Below, one piece after another: positions 7,449 to 13,103 of a stretch of 13,878 bases of DNA. Position numbers and translations under genes: made by a program. Source of the DNA: Spongiibacteraceae bacterium UBA5047 (lineage in GTDB: Bacteria > Pseudomonadota > Gammaproteobacteria > Pseudomonadales > Spongiibacteraceae); the NCBI GenBank assembly GCA_002415025.1, contig DIBR01000015.1, forward strand, positions 206,852 to 220,729, in the 5' to 3' direction. Position 1 is the stretch's first letter. Each line of letters starts with the position of its first letter. Under the pieces are notes generated by a model. The model was not told where the DNA came from. It worked only from the letters and a program-made list of their open reading frames with translations, and did no database searches.

Positions 7449-9226
7449 CAACTATTGTGCGAATTCGGCGCCACGCGCATGACTTCGGCAATGGTCGTCT
7501 CGCCGGCGGCAACCTTTTGCGCCCCGCTCATACGCAGCGTTTTCATGCCTTCCTTAACTGCAACTTTGCGCATTTCCGGCATATTCATATCGCTGCTGAC
7601 ATGCTCTTTCACGTTGTCACTCATCAGCAACACCTCATAAATACCCTGACGCCCATAAAAACCGGTGTTACGGCACTCCAGGCAACCCTCTGCGGCATAG
7701 AATTGCGCAGGCACCTCGGACCGCCAGGGCGCAATCAACTGATCCCAGCCAGCGGCATCCTGCTCACAGGGCTGCTTGCAATGGGGGCACAGGGTGCGCA
7801 CCAGCCGCTGGGCCATCACCCCCAGCACGGTAGCCTTAAGCAGATAGGATGGCACACCCAGCTCGAGCATACGGGTAATCGCGCTCGGCGCGTCATTGGT
7901 GTGCAGGGTAGCAATCACCAGGTGCCCGGTGAGCGCCGCCTGCACGGCCATTTCGGCGGTCTCAAGGTCGCGGATTTCACCGATCATGATAATGTCCGGG
8001 TCCTGACGCAGCAGGGCGCGCACGCCCATCGCAAAGCTGAGGCCGATCTGCGACTGAACCTGCATCTGGTTGAAGCTCGGCTCCACCATCTCGATCGGAT
8101 CTTCAATGGTGCAAACATTCACCTCCGAGGTGGCAATCTGCTTGAGGCTCGAATACAGGGTGGTGGTTTTGCCCGACCCGGTGGGGCCAGTCACCAGCAC
8201 AATGCCGTTGGGCTGACCAATCATGGTCTGCCAGCGATTCAGGTCTTCCCCGCGAAGGCCCAGCTGATCAAAGCTGCGTAGCAACACTTCCGGGTCGAAT
8301 ATCCGCATCACCATTTTTTCGCCGAAGGCGGTGGGCAGCGTTGACAGGCGCAGCTCGATCTCGCCGCCATCCGGGTTTTTGGTTTTCAGGCGGCCATCCT
8401 GCGGGCGGCGCTTTTCTGCCAAATCCATACGCCCCAGAATTTTCAGCCGGCTGGTCACCGCCGCCATTACCGAAGAGGGCAACTCGTAAACCGGGTACAG
8501 CGCCCCGTCGATACGAAAGCGCACATTGCCGATCTCCCGCCGCGGCTCAATGTGAATATCACTGGCGCGCTGATCAAAGGCGTACTGCAGCAACCAATCC
8601 ACAATTTTGACGACATGACCGTCATTTGCGTCGAGATCCTTGCCGTCGCCCATTTGCAGCAATTGTTCAAAATTGGTGACGTTCGCCGCCTTTTTATCGG
8701 CATCCTGCACACCCAGCACCGACTTGGCGAGACTGTAAAACTCGACCGTGTAGCGAGCGATATCGGTAGGTTTGGCCAGCACCCGGCGAATAGGTTTGCG
8801 CAATACCGGCGCCAGATTGTCTTCCCAGCGCGACTCAAAAGGGTCTGTGGTCGCCACCACCACATCCACCTCTGTCACCGCCAACGCCAGAATGCCGTAG
8901 CGCTGGGCAAAGGCAAAAGACATCACCTGAGTGACTTCGGGCACATCAATTTTAAGGGGGTCAATATGCTGAAAGGGCAGGTCGCAATGCGCCGCCAGCC
9001 ACTGCATCAGGAAATCCTCACTTAGTGGCTTGCCGGGGCGCTTGGCGTTTTCCAGCTCAAAATTGGCAATATGCTCGACCGGGTGAACCGGCTTGCCATC
9101 GCGCTTGGACGTAAAGTGCGGAATCCGGCGAAAGTCACCAACGGAGATGTGCCCCTCCTGTTCGAGCAGGTTGAGTATGCCCTTGACCGTCAGTGGCGCC
9201 GCCAGCTTCTGTGCCGTTTTCTGCAT
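7448..9226 (-). CDS. GspE/PilB-family secretion or pilus assembly ATPase (orphan)
   Basis: A 592-residue hexameric-ATPase-type protein of the type II secretion/type IV pilus assembly family. Numbered from the chosen ATG, it has an N-terminal type-II-secretion-E-like region (about 10-165), Walker A GPTGSGKTT at 347-355, the Asp box TIEDPIE after it, Walker B DPDIIMIGEIRD at 409-420, and the His box TGHLVIATLHTND. The zinc-binding tetracysteine is CPHC (480/483) with CLEC (515/518). These are the features of assembly ATPases (GspE, PilB, MshE), not of retraction ATPases, which lack the tetracysteine. No pilin, inner-membrane platform or secretin gene lies in the window, so its machine is unknown. 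The ATG at 9226 is preferred over a GTG at 9274 because GAGGA lies five bases before it and the conserved region begins there. It ends in a TGATG overlap with glnE. Confidence 0.9.
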   Translation of the reverse strand: MQKTAQKLAAPLTVKGILNLLEQEGHISVGDFRRIPHFTSKRDGKPVHPVEHIANFELENAKRPGKPLSEDFLMQWLAAHCDLPFQHIDPLKIDVPEVTQVMSFAFAQRYGILALAVTEVDVVVATTDPFESRWEDNLAPVLRKPIRRVLAKPTDIARYTVEFYSLAKSVLGVQDADKKAANVTNFEQLLQMGDGKDLDANDGHVVKIVDWLLQYAFDQRASDIHIEPRREIGNVRFRIDGALYPVYELPSSVMAAVTSRLKILGRMDLAEKRRPQDGRLKTKNPDGGEIELRLSTLPTAFGEKMVMRIFDPEVLLRSFDQLGLRGEDLNRWQTMIGQPNGIVLVTGPTGSGKTTTLYSSLKQIATSEVNVCTIEDPIEMVEPSFNQMQVQSQIGLSFAMGVRALLRQDPDIIMIGEIRDLETAEMAVQAALTGHLVIATLHTNDAPSAITRMLELGVPSYLLKATVLGVMAQRLVRTLCPHCKQPCEQDAAGWDQLIAPWRSEVPAQFYAAEGCLECRNTGFYGRQGIYEVLLMSDNVKEHVSSDMNMPEMRKVAVKEGMKTLRMSGAQKVAAGETTIAEVMRVAPNSHNS

Positions 9227-9231
9227 TCTTA

Positions 9232-9236
9232 TCCTC
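9232..9236 (-). promoter_or_regulatory. Shine-Dalgarno deciding the start of the GspE/PilB-type gene
   Basis: GAGGA on the minus strand, with five bases between it and the ATG at 9226. No comparable site precedes the in-frame GTG at 9274, so the shorter 592-residue product is favoured. Confidence 0.65.
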
Positions 9237-9300
9237 GCCTTATACCTGCCTGAGCACTTTCCGGGCGGACTCACCGAGCCGCCAGTGCAGCTATTCCTGC

Positions 9301-9321
9301 ATTATCGCTGTGCGTACGCAC
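9301..9321 (-). promoter_or_regulatory. Candidate leftward promoter -10 with an adjacent 12-bp perfect palindrome
   Basis: On the minus strand GATAAT at 9306-9301 matches the sigma70 -10 consensus at five of six positions and would give a leader of about 70 bases for the leftward operon. Immediately upstream, 9310-9321 reads GTGCGTACGCAC, a perfect 12-bp palindrome lying in what would be the promoter spacer. That is a position where a dimeric repressor could block RNA polymerase. No good -35 box lies at the right distance, so the promoter assignment is weak. The palindrome itself is seen directly. Confidence 0.3.
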
Positions 9322-9374
9322 CAATTACCAGTGTCGCCATCTGCGCCCGGCGAAAATTCGCGGCAAATGGGCGG

Positions 9375-9403
9375 TGTTACAAATTTGTGACTGCCAGTAT
9401 ACT
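9375..9403 (+). promoter_or_regulatory. Promoter of the phosphate-uptake gene pair, with Pho-box-like or inverted-repeat operator
   Basis: TATACT at 9398-9403 is a strong -10 (five of six). There is no good -35 at 17 bp (TGTTAC at 9375-9380), which fits an activator- or repressor-controlled promoter. Just upstream are two TGTnAC units 11 bp apart (TGTTAC at 9375 and TGTGAC at 9386), the spacing of a Pho box, each half matching CTGTCAT at four of seven positions. The same bases 9376-9391 form a 16-bp inverted repeat with seven of eight pairs matched. Which reading is functional cannot be decided from sequence alone. Confidence 0.45.
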
Positions 9404-9419
9404 AGCGCTCTTTCGAACC

Positions 9420-9424
9420 AGGAG
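9420..9424 (+). promoter_or_regulatory. Shine-Dalgarno of the DUF47 gene
   Basis: AGGAG lies six bases before the ATG at 9431. It selects that start over an in-frame GTG at 9374, which would place the start inside the promoter. Confidence 0.7.
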
Positions 9425-9430
9425 CGCACA

Positions 9431-10108
9431 ATGGCCAGCAACCCTCTCAGTAATTTGTTCGGAAAATCCCCGATCGCCCCTATTCAGCAACATATGCTCA
9501 GCGCCAAGGAATGCGCCGAAACCCTGGCAGCTTTCATGGAAGCGGCCATCGCCAACGACTGGACCGAAGCCAAAACCCAGCAGAAAAACATTACCAAGCT
9601 CGAGCACGACGCCGACAAGCTGAAAAAGCAGGTGCGCATCCAGCTCCCGAAGAGCCTCTTTCTGCCAGTGCCACGCTCGGATCTGCTCGATCTGGTCACG
9701 GTACAGGACCATATCGCCAATACCAGCAAGGATATTGCCGGCCTGATGCTGGGCCGGCAGATGGAAATTCCCGAGAAACTGTCAGAGCTGATGCGTGACT
9801 ACCTCCAGCTCTCTATCGATACCGTCCGTCAGGCCCACCGGGCTATTGAGGAACTCGACGAGCTGCTGGAAAGCGGTTTTCGCGGTCGTGAGGTCGATTT
9901 TGTTGAAACCCTGATTATCGAACTCGACCGCCTGGAGCATGAAAACGACAAGGTACAGGTTAAAATTCGCGCCGCGCTTTTTAAGCTTGAGAGCGATATG
10001 CCGCCGGTGAACGTTGTGTTCCTCTACAAAATTATCGACTGGGTTGGCGAACTGGCCAATGAAGCGCAGAAAGTGGGCTCGCGTCTGCAGATTCTGCTCG
10101 CCCGCTAA
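9431..10108 (+). CDS. DUF47/TIGR00153 family PhoU-like accessory protein of Pit
   Basis: A 225-residue, almost entirely helical, soluble protein with no signal peptide or membrane segment; the length fits the TIGR00153/DUF47 family (about 215-230). PhoU-like features are the charged helix with KLEHDADKLKKQVR around residues 55-68, the LPVPRSDLLDLVTVQDHIAN segment around 78-97, and the second-half counterpart ELDRLEHENDKVQVKIR. These acidic/His-containing E-x2-(H/A)-D helices bind metal ions in PhoU relatives. It is followed 28 bp later by a Pit phosphate transporter. This pairing is known from orfA-pit of Sinorhizobium and from many proteobacteria, where the DUF47 partner is thought to modulate Pit. 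A role in restraining or tuning phosphate uptake is inferred from this context. Confidence 0.88.
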   Translation: MASNPLSNLFGKSPIAPIQQHMLSAKECAETLAAFMEAAIANDWTEAKTQQKNITKLEHDADKLKKQVRIQLPKSLFLPVPRSDLLDLVTVQDHIANTSKDIAGLMLGRQMEIPEKLSELMRDYLQLSIDTVRQAHRAIEELDELLESGFRGREVDFVETLIIELDRLEHENDKVQVKIRAALFKLESDMPPVNVVFLYKIIDWVGELANEAQKVGSRLQILLAR

Positions 10109-10136
10109 CGTTTAAACGCATAACCGGAATTTTCTC

Positions 10137-11399
10137 ATGTCTGTAATTGCCGAGTACGGCCACATCCTGCTGATTCTCACCTGCCTCTTTGGCTTTTTTA
10201 TGGCCTGGGGCGTGGGCGCCAATGATGTTGCCAACGCCATGGGTACCTCTGTGGGCTCAAAAGCCCTGACCATCAAGCAAGCGATATTGATCGCCATGGT
10301 GTTTGAATTTGCCGGCGCCTATCTGGCGGGTGGCGAAGTGACCTCCACCATTCGCAAGGGAATTATCGATTCGTCGATACTCGCCGACACCCCGGAATTA
10401 CTGGTCTATGGCATGATGTCGGCGCTACTTGCAGCCGGCACTTGGCTACTGCTCGCCTCCATAATGGGCTGGCCGGTTTCAACCACCCACTCCATCGTCG
10501 GCGCGCTGGTGGGTTTTGCGGCGGTGGGGATCAGCGTTGATGCGGTGGCCTGGGGCAAAGTGGGACAGATTGCCGCCAGCTGGGTTGTATCTCCCCTGTT
10601 GGCAGGCACCATATCCTTCGGCGTGTTTGTCAGTGCTCAACGACTCATCCTCGACGCCGCCGACCCCTTTGCCGCCGCCAAAAAATACATCCCTTTCTAT
10701 ATGTTTGCCGTGGGCTTCATCATTTCCATGGTAACCATGGTCAAGGGGCTCAAACATATTGGGCTAGGCCTCACTTTTGGCGAATGCCTGTTCTACGCGT
10801 CAATCGCGGGCGGGCTGGTCATGGCGCTTGGCTCGGCTCTTCTCCGCCGCATCAAGGAAGAACCCATCCAGGGCTCCTTTCGCTACGCCAACGTCGAGCG
10901 CGTATTTGCTGTTCTCATGATTTTTACGGCCTGCGCGATGGCCTTTGCCCATGGCTCAAACGATGTTGCCAATGCCATCGGCCCACTTGCAGCCGTGGTC
11001 AGTGTCATCAGCTCCGGCGGTGAAGTCGCCTCGAAGTCGGCCCTGCCCTGGTGGATTCTGCTACTCGGCGGCGGCGGCATTGTGGTGGGTCTTGCCACTT
11101 ACGGCTTCAAGGTTATTGCTACCGTGGGCAAGAAGATTACCGAGCTGACCCCGAGCCGGGGCTTTGCTGCGGAACTCGGCGCCGCTTCAACCGTCGTGCT
11201 GGCCTCGGCAACCGGTTTGCCCATTTCCACCACTCATACGCTGGTGGGGGCAATTCTGGGCGTAGGTCTGGCGCGCGGCATTGCAGCACTGAACCTGCGT
11301 GTTATCGGCAGTATTTTTCTGTCCTGGCTGATCACCCTGCCCGCAGGCGCCGCGCTCGCCATCTTCTTCTTTTACGTGTTCAAGGCTATTTTCGGCTAA
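10137..11399 (+). CDS. pit: Pit-type low-affinity inorganic phosphate transporter (PiT family)
   Basis: A 420-residue, strongly hydrophobic inner-membrane protein of the PiT family, which imports metal-phosphate or phosphate driven by the ion gradient. The family's internal duplication is plain: GANDVANAMG (27-36) and GSNDVANAIG (273-282), plus PVSTTHSIVGALVG (from 113) and PISTTHTLVGAILG in the C-terminal half. The central loop after FYMFAVGF (about 187-194) carries RRIKEEPIQGSF. About ten membrane segments can be read by eye. It is probably co-transcribed with the DUF47 gene 28 bp upstream; its own ribosome-binding site (GGAA, about eight bases before ATG) is weak. The TAA stop overlaps the TAG of the convergent hydroxylase gene by three bases (11397-11398 shared within a 4-bp gene overlap). 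The exact ion coupling cannot be read from sequence. Confidence 0.94.
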   Translation: MSVIAEYGHILLILTCLFGFFMAWGVGANDVANAMGTSVGSKALTIKQAILIAMVFEFAGAYLAGGEVTSTIRKGIIDSSILADTPELLVYGMMSALLAAGTWLLLASIMGWPVSTTHSIVGALVGFAAVGISVDAVAWGKVGQIAASWVVSPLLAGTISFGVFVSAQRLILDAADPFAAAKKYIPFYMFAVGFIISMVTMVKGLKHIGLGLTFGECLFYASIAGGLVMALGSALLRRIKEEPIQGSFRYANVERVFAVLMIFTACAMAFAHGSNDVANAIGPLAAVVSVISSGGEVASKSALPWWILLLGGGGIVVGLATYGFKVIATVGKKITELTPSRGFAAELGAASTVVLASATGLPISTTHTLVGAILGVGLARGIAALNLRVIGSIFLSWLITLPAGAALAIFFFYVFKAIFG

Positions 11400-12055
11400 T
11401 GCCGACCGAGCGCAGCACCCGGAATAAATACCGGCTGGTTCACCTTGAACCAGCCGGCAATGCTGTAGCGCGGCTGGCTGGCGGGACAGACCTCATGGGG
11501 AAAGCGCTCACTAAAAAACAGTAGCAGGCGCCCGTAGTCGGGAACGATCCGCTCGATAATCTCGTCATTGAAGTCCCGGTACATCACCAGCTCACCGCCC
11601 CACTCCTTCTGCCAGCCCGGATTCAGGTACAGCACCGTAGACAAAATTCGGTTGGTTTTTCCCGCAAAGGCGTCCAGGTGCTTTTTGTAGAAGCCGCCGG
11701 GCTCGTAGCGGGCAAAATGACTCTCGAACTCGAACAGGCCCAGGAACAGGCGCTGGTTCAGGGCTAAACGAAGCTCTTCCATGCTGGACAGATAGGCTGA
11801 TTCGGCGCTGTGCGCATGGCTCAGCCAGTGAATGCGGTCGGTTCGCAAACGCGAATTGAAACGAAAACTATTGTCGCGCCCCACCCCCGCGCGCCGGAAA
11901 TCAAGATCAGACTGCGGCCCCACGCGCCGATACAAGGCTGCCAGCATGTCTTCAGGCAAACCCTCAGACAACAGGCAATAACCGTCCCGCTCCAGGCAGG
12001 TTGCAAGCGCGTCGTAATAGCCATCACACGCGCCTGCAGTGGCGGTCGCGATCAT
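11396..12055 (-). CDS. 2-oxoglutarate/Fe(II)-dependent prolyl hydroxylase-like oxygenase (PPHD/SM-20 type)
   Basis: A 219-residue cytoplasmic protein with the full iron and cosubstrate set of the double-stranded beta-helix oxygenases: H126 and D128 in YEPGGFYKKHLDAF, H187 in ERFPHEVCPA, and R196 in PRYSIAGWF for the 2-oxoglutarate carboxylate. The N-terminal RTDRIHWL segment (71-78) and overall size resemble the bacterial relatives of animal PHD2, of which the Pseudomonas enzyme PPHD hydroxylates a proline of elongation factor Tu. A similar substrate here is inferred, not shown. The ATG at 12055 has only a weak GAGA before it. The 3' end overlaps pit tail to tail by four bases, and the last codons hold a terminator-like hairpin. 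A more general prolyl-4-hydroxylase-type oxygenase is the alternative. Confidence 0.85.
   Translation of the reverse strand: MIATATAGACDGYYDALATCLERDGYCLLSEGLPEDMLAALYRRVGPQSDLDFRRAGVGRDNSFRFNSRLRTDRIHWLSHAHSAESAYLSSMEELRLALNQRLFLGLFEFESHFARYEPGGFYKKHLDAFAGKTNRILSTVLYLNPGWQKEWGGELVMYRDFNDEIIERIVPDYGRLLLFFSERFPHEVCPASQPRYSIAGWFKVNQPVFIPGAALGRH
11423..11457 (-). terminator. Perfect 12-bp hairpin with T-rich tail, inside the hydroxylase reading frame
   Basis: Bases 11431-11442 (CCGGCTGGTTCA) and 11446-11457 are exact reverse complements around a three-base loop. On the minus strand the stem is followed at once by TATTTATT (11430-11423), the layout of an intrinsic terminator. It lies within codons 200-211 of the hydroxylase gene. 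On the plus strand it begins 31 bases after the pit stop but is followed by CAATGCTG, not a T run, so for pit it could only protect the mRNA 3' end or assist Rho-dependent ending. Confidence 0.55.
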
Positions 12056-12082
12056 CGCTGTATCTCTGATTTGTCGACGCGC

Positions 12083-12111
12083 TTTTTAAGGGATATTGCG
12101 CCGCTTGTCAC
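12083..12111 (-). promoter_or_regulatory. Candidate sigma70 promoter of the 2OG-oxygenase gene
   Basis: On the minus strand GTGACA (12111-12106, five of six to TTGACA), then 17 bases, then TAAAAA (12088-12083, four of six to TATAAT). This would start transcription near 12076 and leave a leader of about 20 bases. It sits in the 84-bp gap after the upstream membrane-protein gene, so the oxygenase can be transcribed separately from it. Confidence 0.4.
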
Positions 12112-12139
12112 GCATTATTCGCGCGCGTCACACACCCGA

Positions 12140-13042
12140 TCATCGCAAGCTGCGCAAAATGTTCAGCAGGTCCGGCAACAACTGAATATAGGTGCCGGTG
12201 TAAGCCGCCAGGGTATAGCCGTCACTGCCGGGATGCTGCAACTGCTGCTGCACCTGATCAACCAGATTGCCGAGCATGCGCTCGGCCCGAAAACGGTTCA
12301 CGCCAAACTCGACAAGCGGGGCCAGCACCGGCGTTAACAGTAACAGGCTCACGATACCGAGAGAGCCGCCGGCCACGGAAACCCAACCGGGCACACCCAC
12401 CCATTTTGCCCACAACCCGGCAAAAAATGATTGCTGTGAAATATAAAGTGAGCCGGCTGCGGTGGCGCCCAGCACTCCGGCACTGCCAAAAGCAATTTTG
12501 TCGCTGACCGCACGCCCGAGCATGCCTAACGCCAGAAAGACAATCACATCGCGACTGCCCTCGTGATCAACCGCAAGGCGCGCAACCGCGTCTTGCAGCC
12601 TTTGCTCCAGGTCTGCAGGGGAGTATCTGGCCAGTATGGCCTGCACTTCGCGCTGCCTGGAAAGATCAAGTTCGGGGTGCTGGCTGAGGTGGCGCAGCAG
12701 CTTTTCTTCCAGCGCCGGCATATGCAGCAATTCGCCGCTGATGACACTGGCCAGCGCCAGCTCCTTGGCGCTGTAGCGACGCTCCGTGTTTATCCTGCGG
12801 CCGCCAAGGCGCTGCAATGCCCGCCAGGTAAAGCGCGGCAGCGTGGCCAGGTCACGGGGAATATCGCGCCGGTATTGCCAGTGGCGCGACGCGATGCGCC
12901 GCAAGGAGCCGAAGTGCTGCTCGTAGAACGCCGGTATACGCTCGCGCACTGCACTGAAGTGTTCCTCCAGCAAGGTATCAAGCTGCGCCTCCCACTGCCG
13001 GGTGATCGCCGGAGTCGATGCCGGTGAAAGCTCCACATTCAT
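12140..13042 (-). CDS. Putative membrane protein of unknown function
   Basis: I do not recognise this 300-residue protein. Residues 1-160 are charged and look helical and soluble, with many Arg/Glu pairs, a WQYRRDIPRDLATLPRF stretch near 55-71, and LHMPALEEKLLRHL at 106-119. Residues 165-246 are hydrophobic and Gly/Ala-rich: a stretch at 165-180, FGSAGVLGATAAGSLYIS at 185-202, and a long segment 218-246 ending in LLLLTPVLAPLVEF. That suggests two or three membrane spans with the N-terminal domain probably cytoplasmic. An amphipathic tail follows (AERMLGNLVDQVQQQL, 253-268), then a hydrophobic C-terminus. No signal peptide, nucleotide-binding motif or catalytic motif is visible. It diverges from the molybdoenzyme gene and precedes the oxygenase gene on the same strand. 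The coding call is strong because composition and the open frame persist throughout. Confidence 0.8.
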   Translation of the reverse strand: MNVELSPASTPAITRQWEAQLDTLLEEHFSAVRERIPAFYEQHFGSLRRIASRHWQYRRDIPRDLATLPRFTWRALQRLGGRRINTERRYSAKELALASVISGELLHMPALEEKLLRHLSQHPELDLSRQREVQAILARYSPADLEQRLQDAVARLAVDHEGSRDVIVFLALGMLGRAVSDKIAFGSAGVLGATAAGSLYISQQSFFAGLWAKWVGVPGWVSVAGGSLGIVSLLLLTPVLAPLVEFGVNRFRAERMLGNLVDQVQQQLQHPGSDGYTLAAYTGTYIQLLPDLLNILRSLR

Positions 13043-13045
13043 GAA

Positions 13046-13075
13046 TTGCGACTCGCTGCCCTCAAGGTCTACACT
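13046..13075 (+). promoter_or_regulatory. Weak candidate promoter of the molybdopterin oxidoreductase gene
   Basis: TTGCGA (13046-13051, four of six), an 18-base spacer and TACACT (13070-13075, four of six) would start transcription near 13082, about 20 bases before the ATG. The divergent space is only 61 bp, so any leftward promoter for the membrane-protein gene must overlap it or lie within the oxidoreductase gene. Confidence 0.3.
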
Positions 13076-13103
13076 GGATAAAAATACTCAGGGAAAACAT
13101 TGC

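Noticed and set aside
7449..7451. TTG as the start of glnE
   Set aside because: An ATG follows directly at 7448 and forms the TGATG joint with the upstream stop, a much commoner arrangement.
6285..8281. Two long plus-strand frames (330 and 335 codons) opposite glnE and the GspE/PilB-type gene
   Set aside because: Both mirror conserved coding sequence on the minus strand and show no ribosome-binding site or family motif.
9227..9274. GTG at 9274 as the start of the GspE/PilB-type gene
   Set aside because: The extra 16 residues look unlike the family, and a good GAGGA site precedes the ATG at 9226.
10109..10118. CGTTTAAACG palindrome just after the DUF47 stop
   Set aside because: A 10-bp palindrome is common by chance, and the short stem has no loop, so it cannot act as a terminator between the two genes.
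11810..13027. Plus-strand frames of about 150-175 codons opposite the oxygenase and the membrane-protein gene
   Set aside because: Shadow frames of well-supported minus-strand genes; their composition is unlike a real protein.
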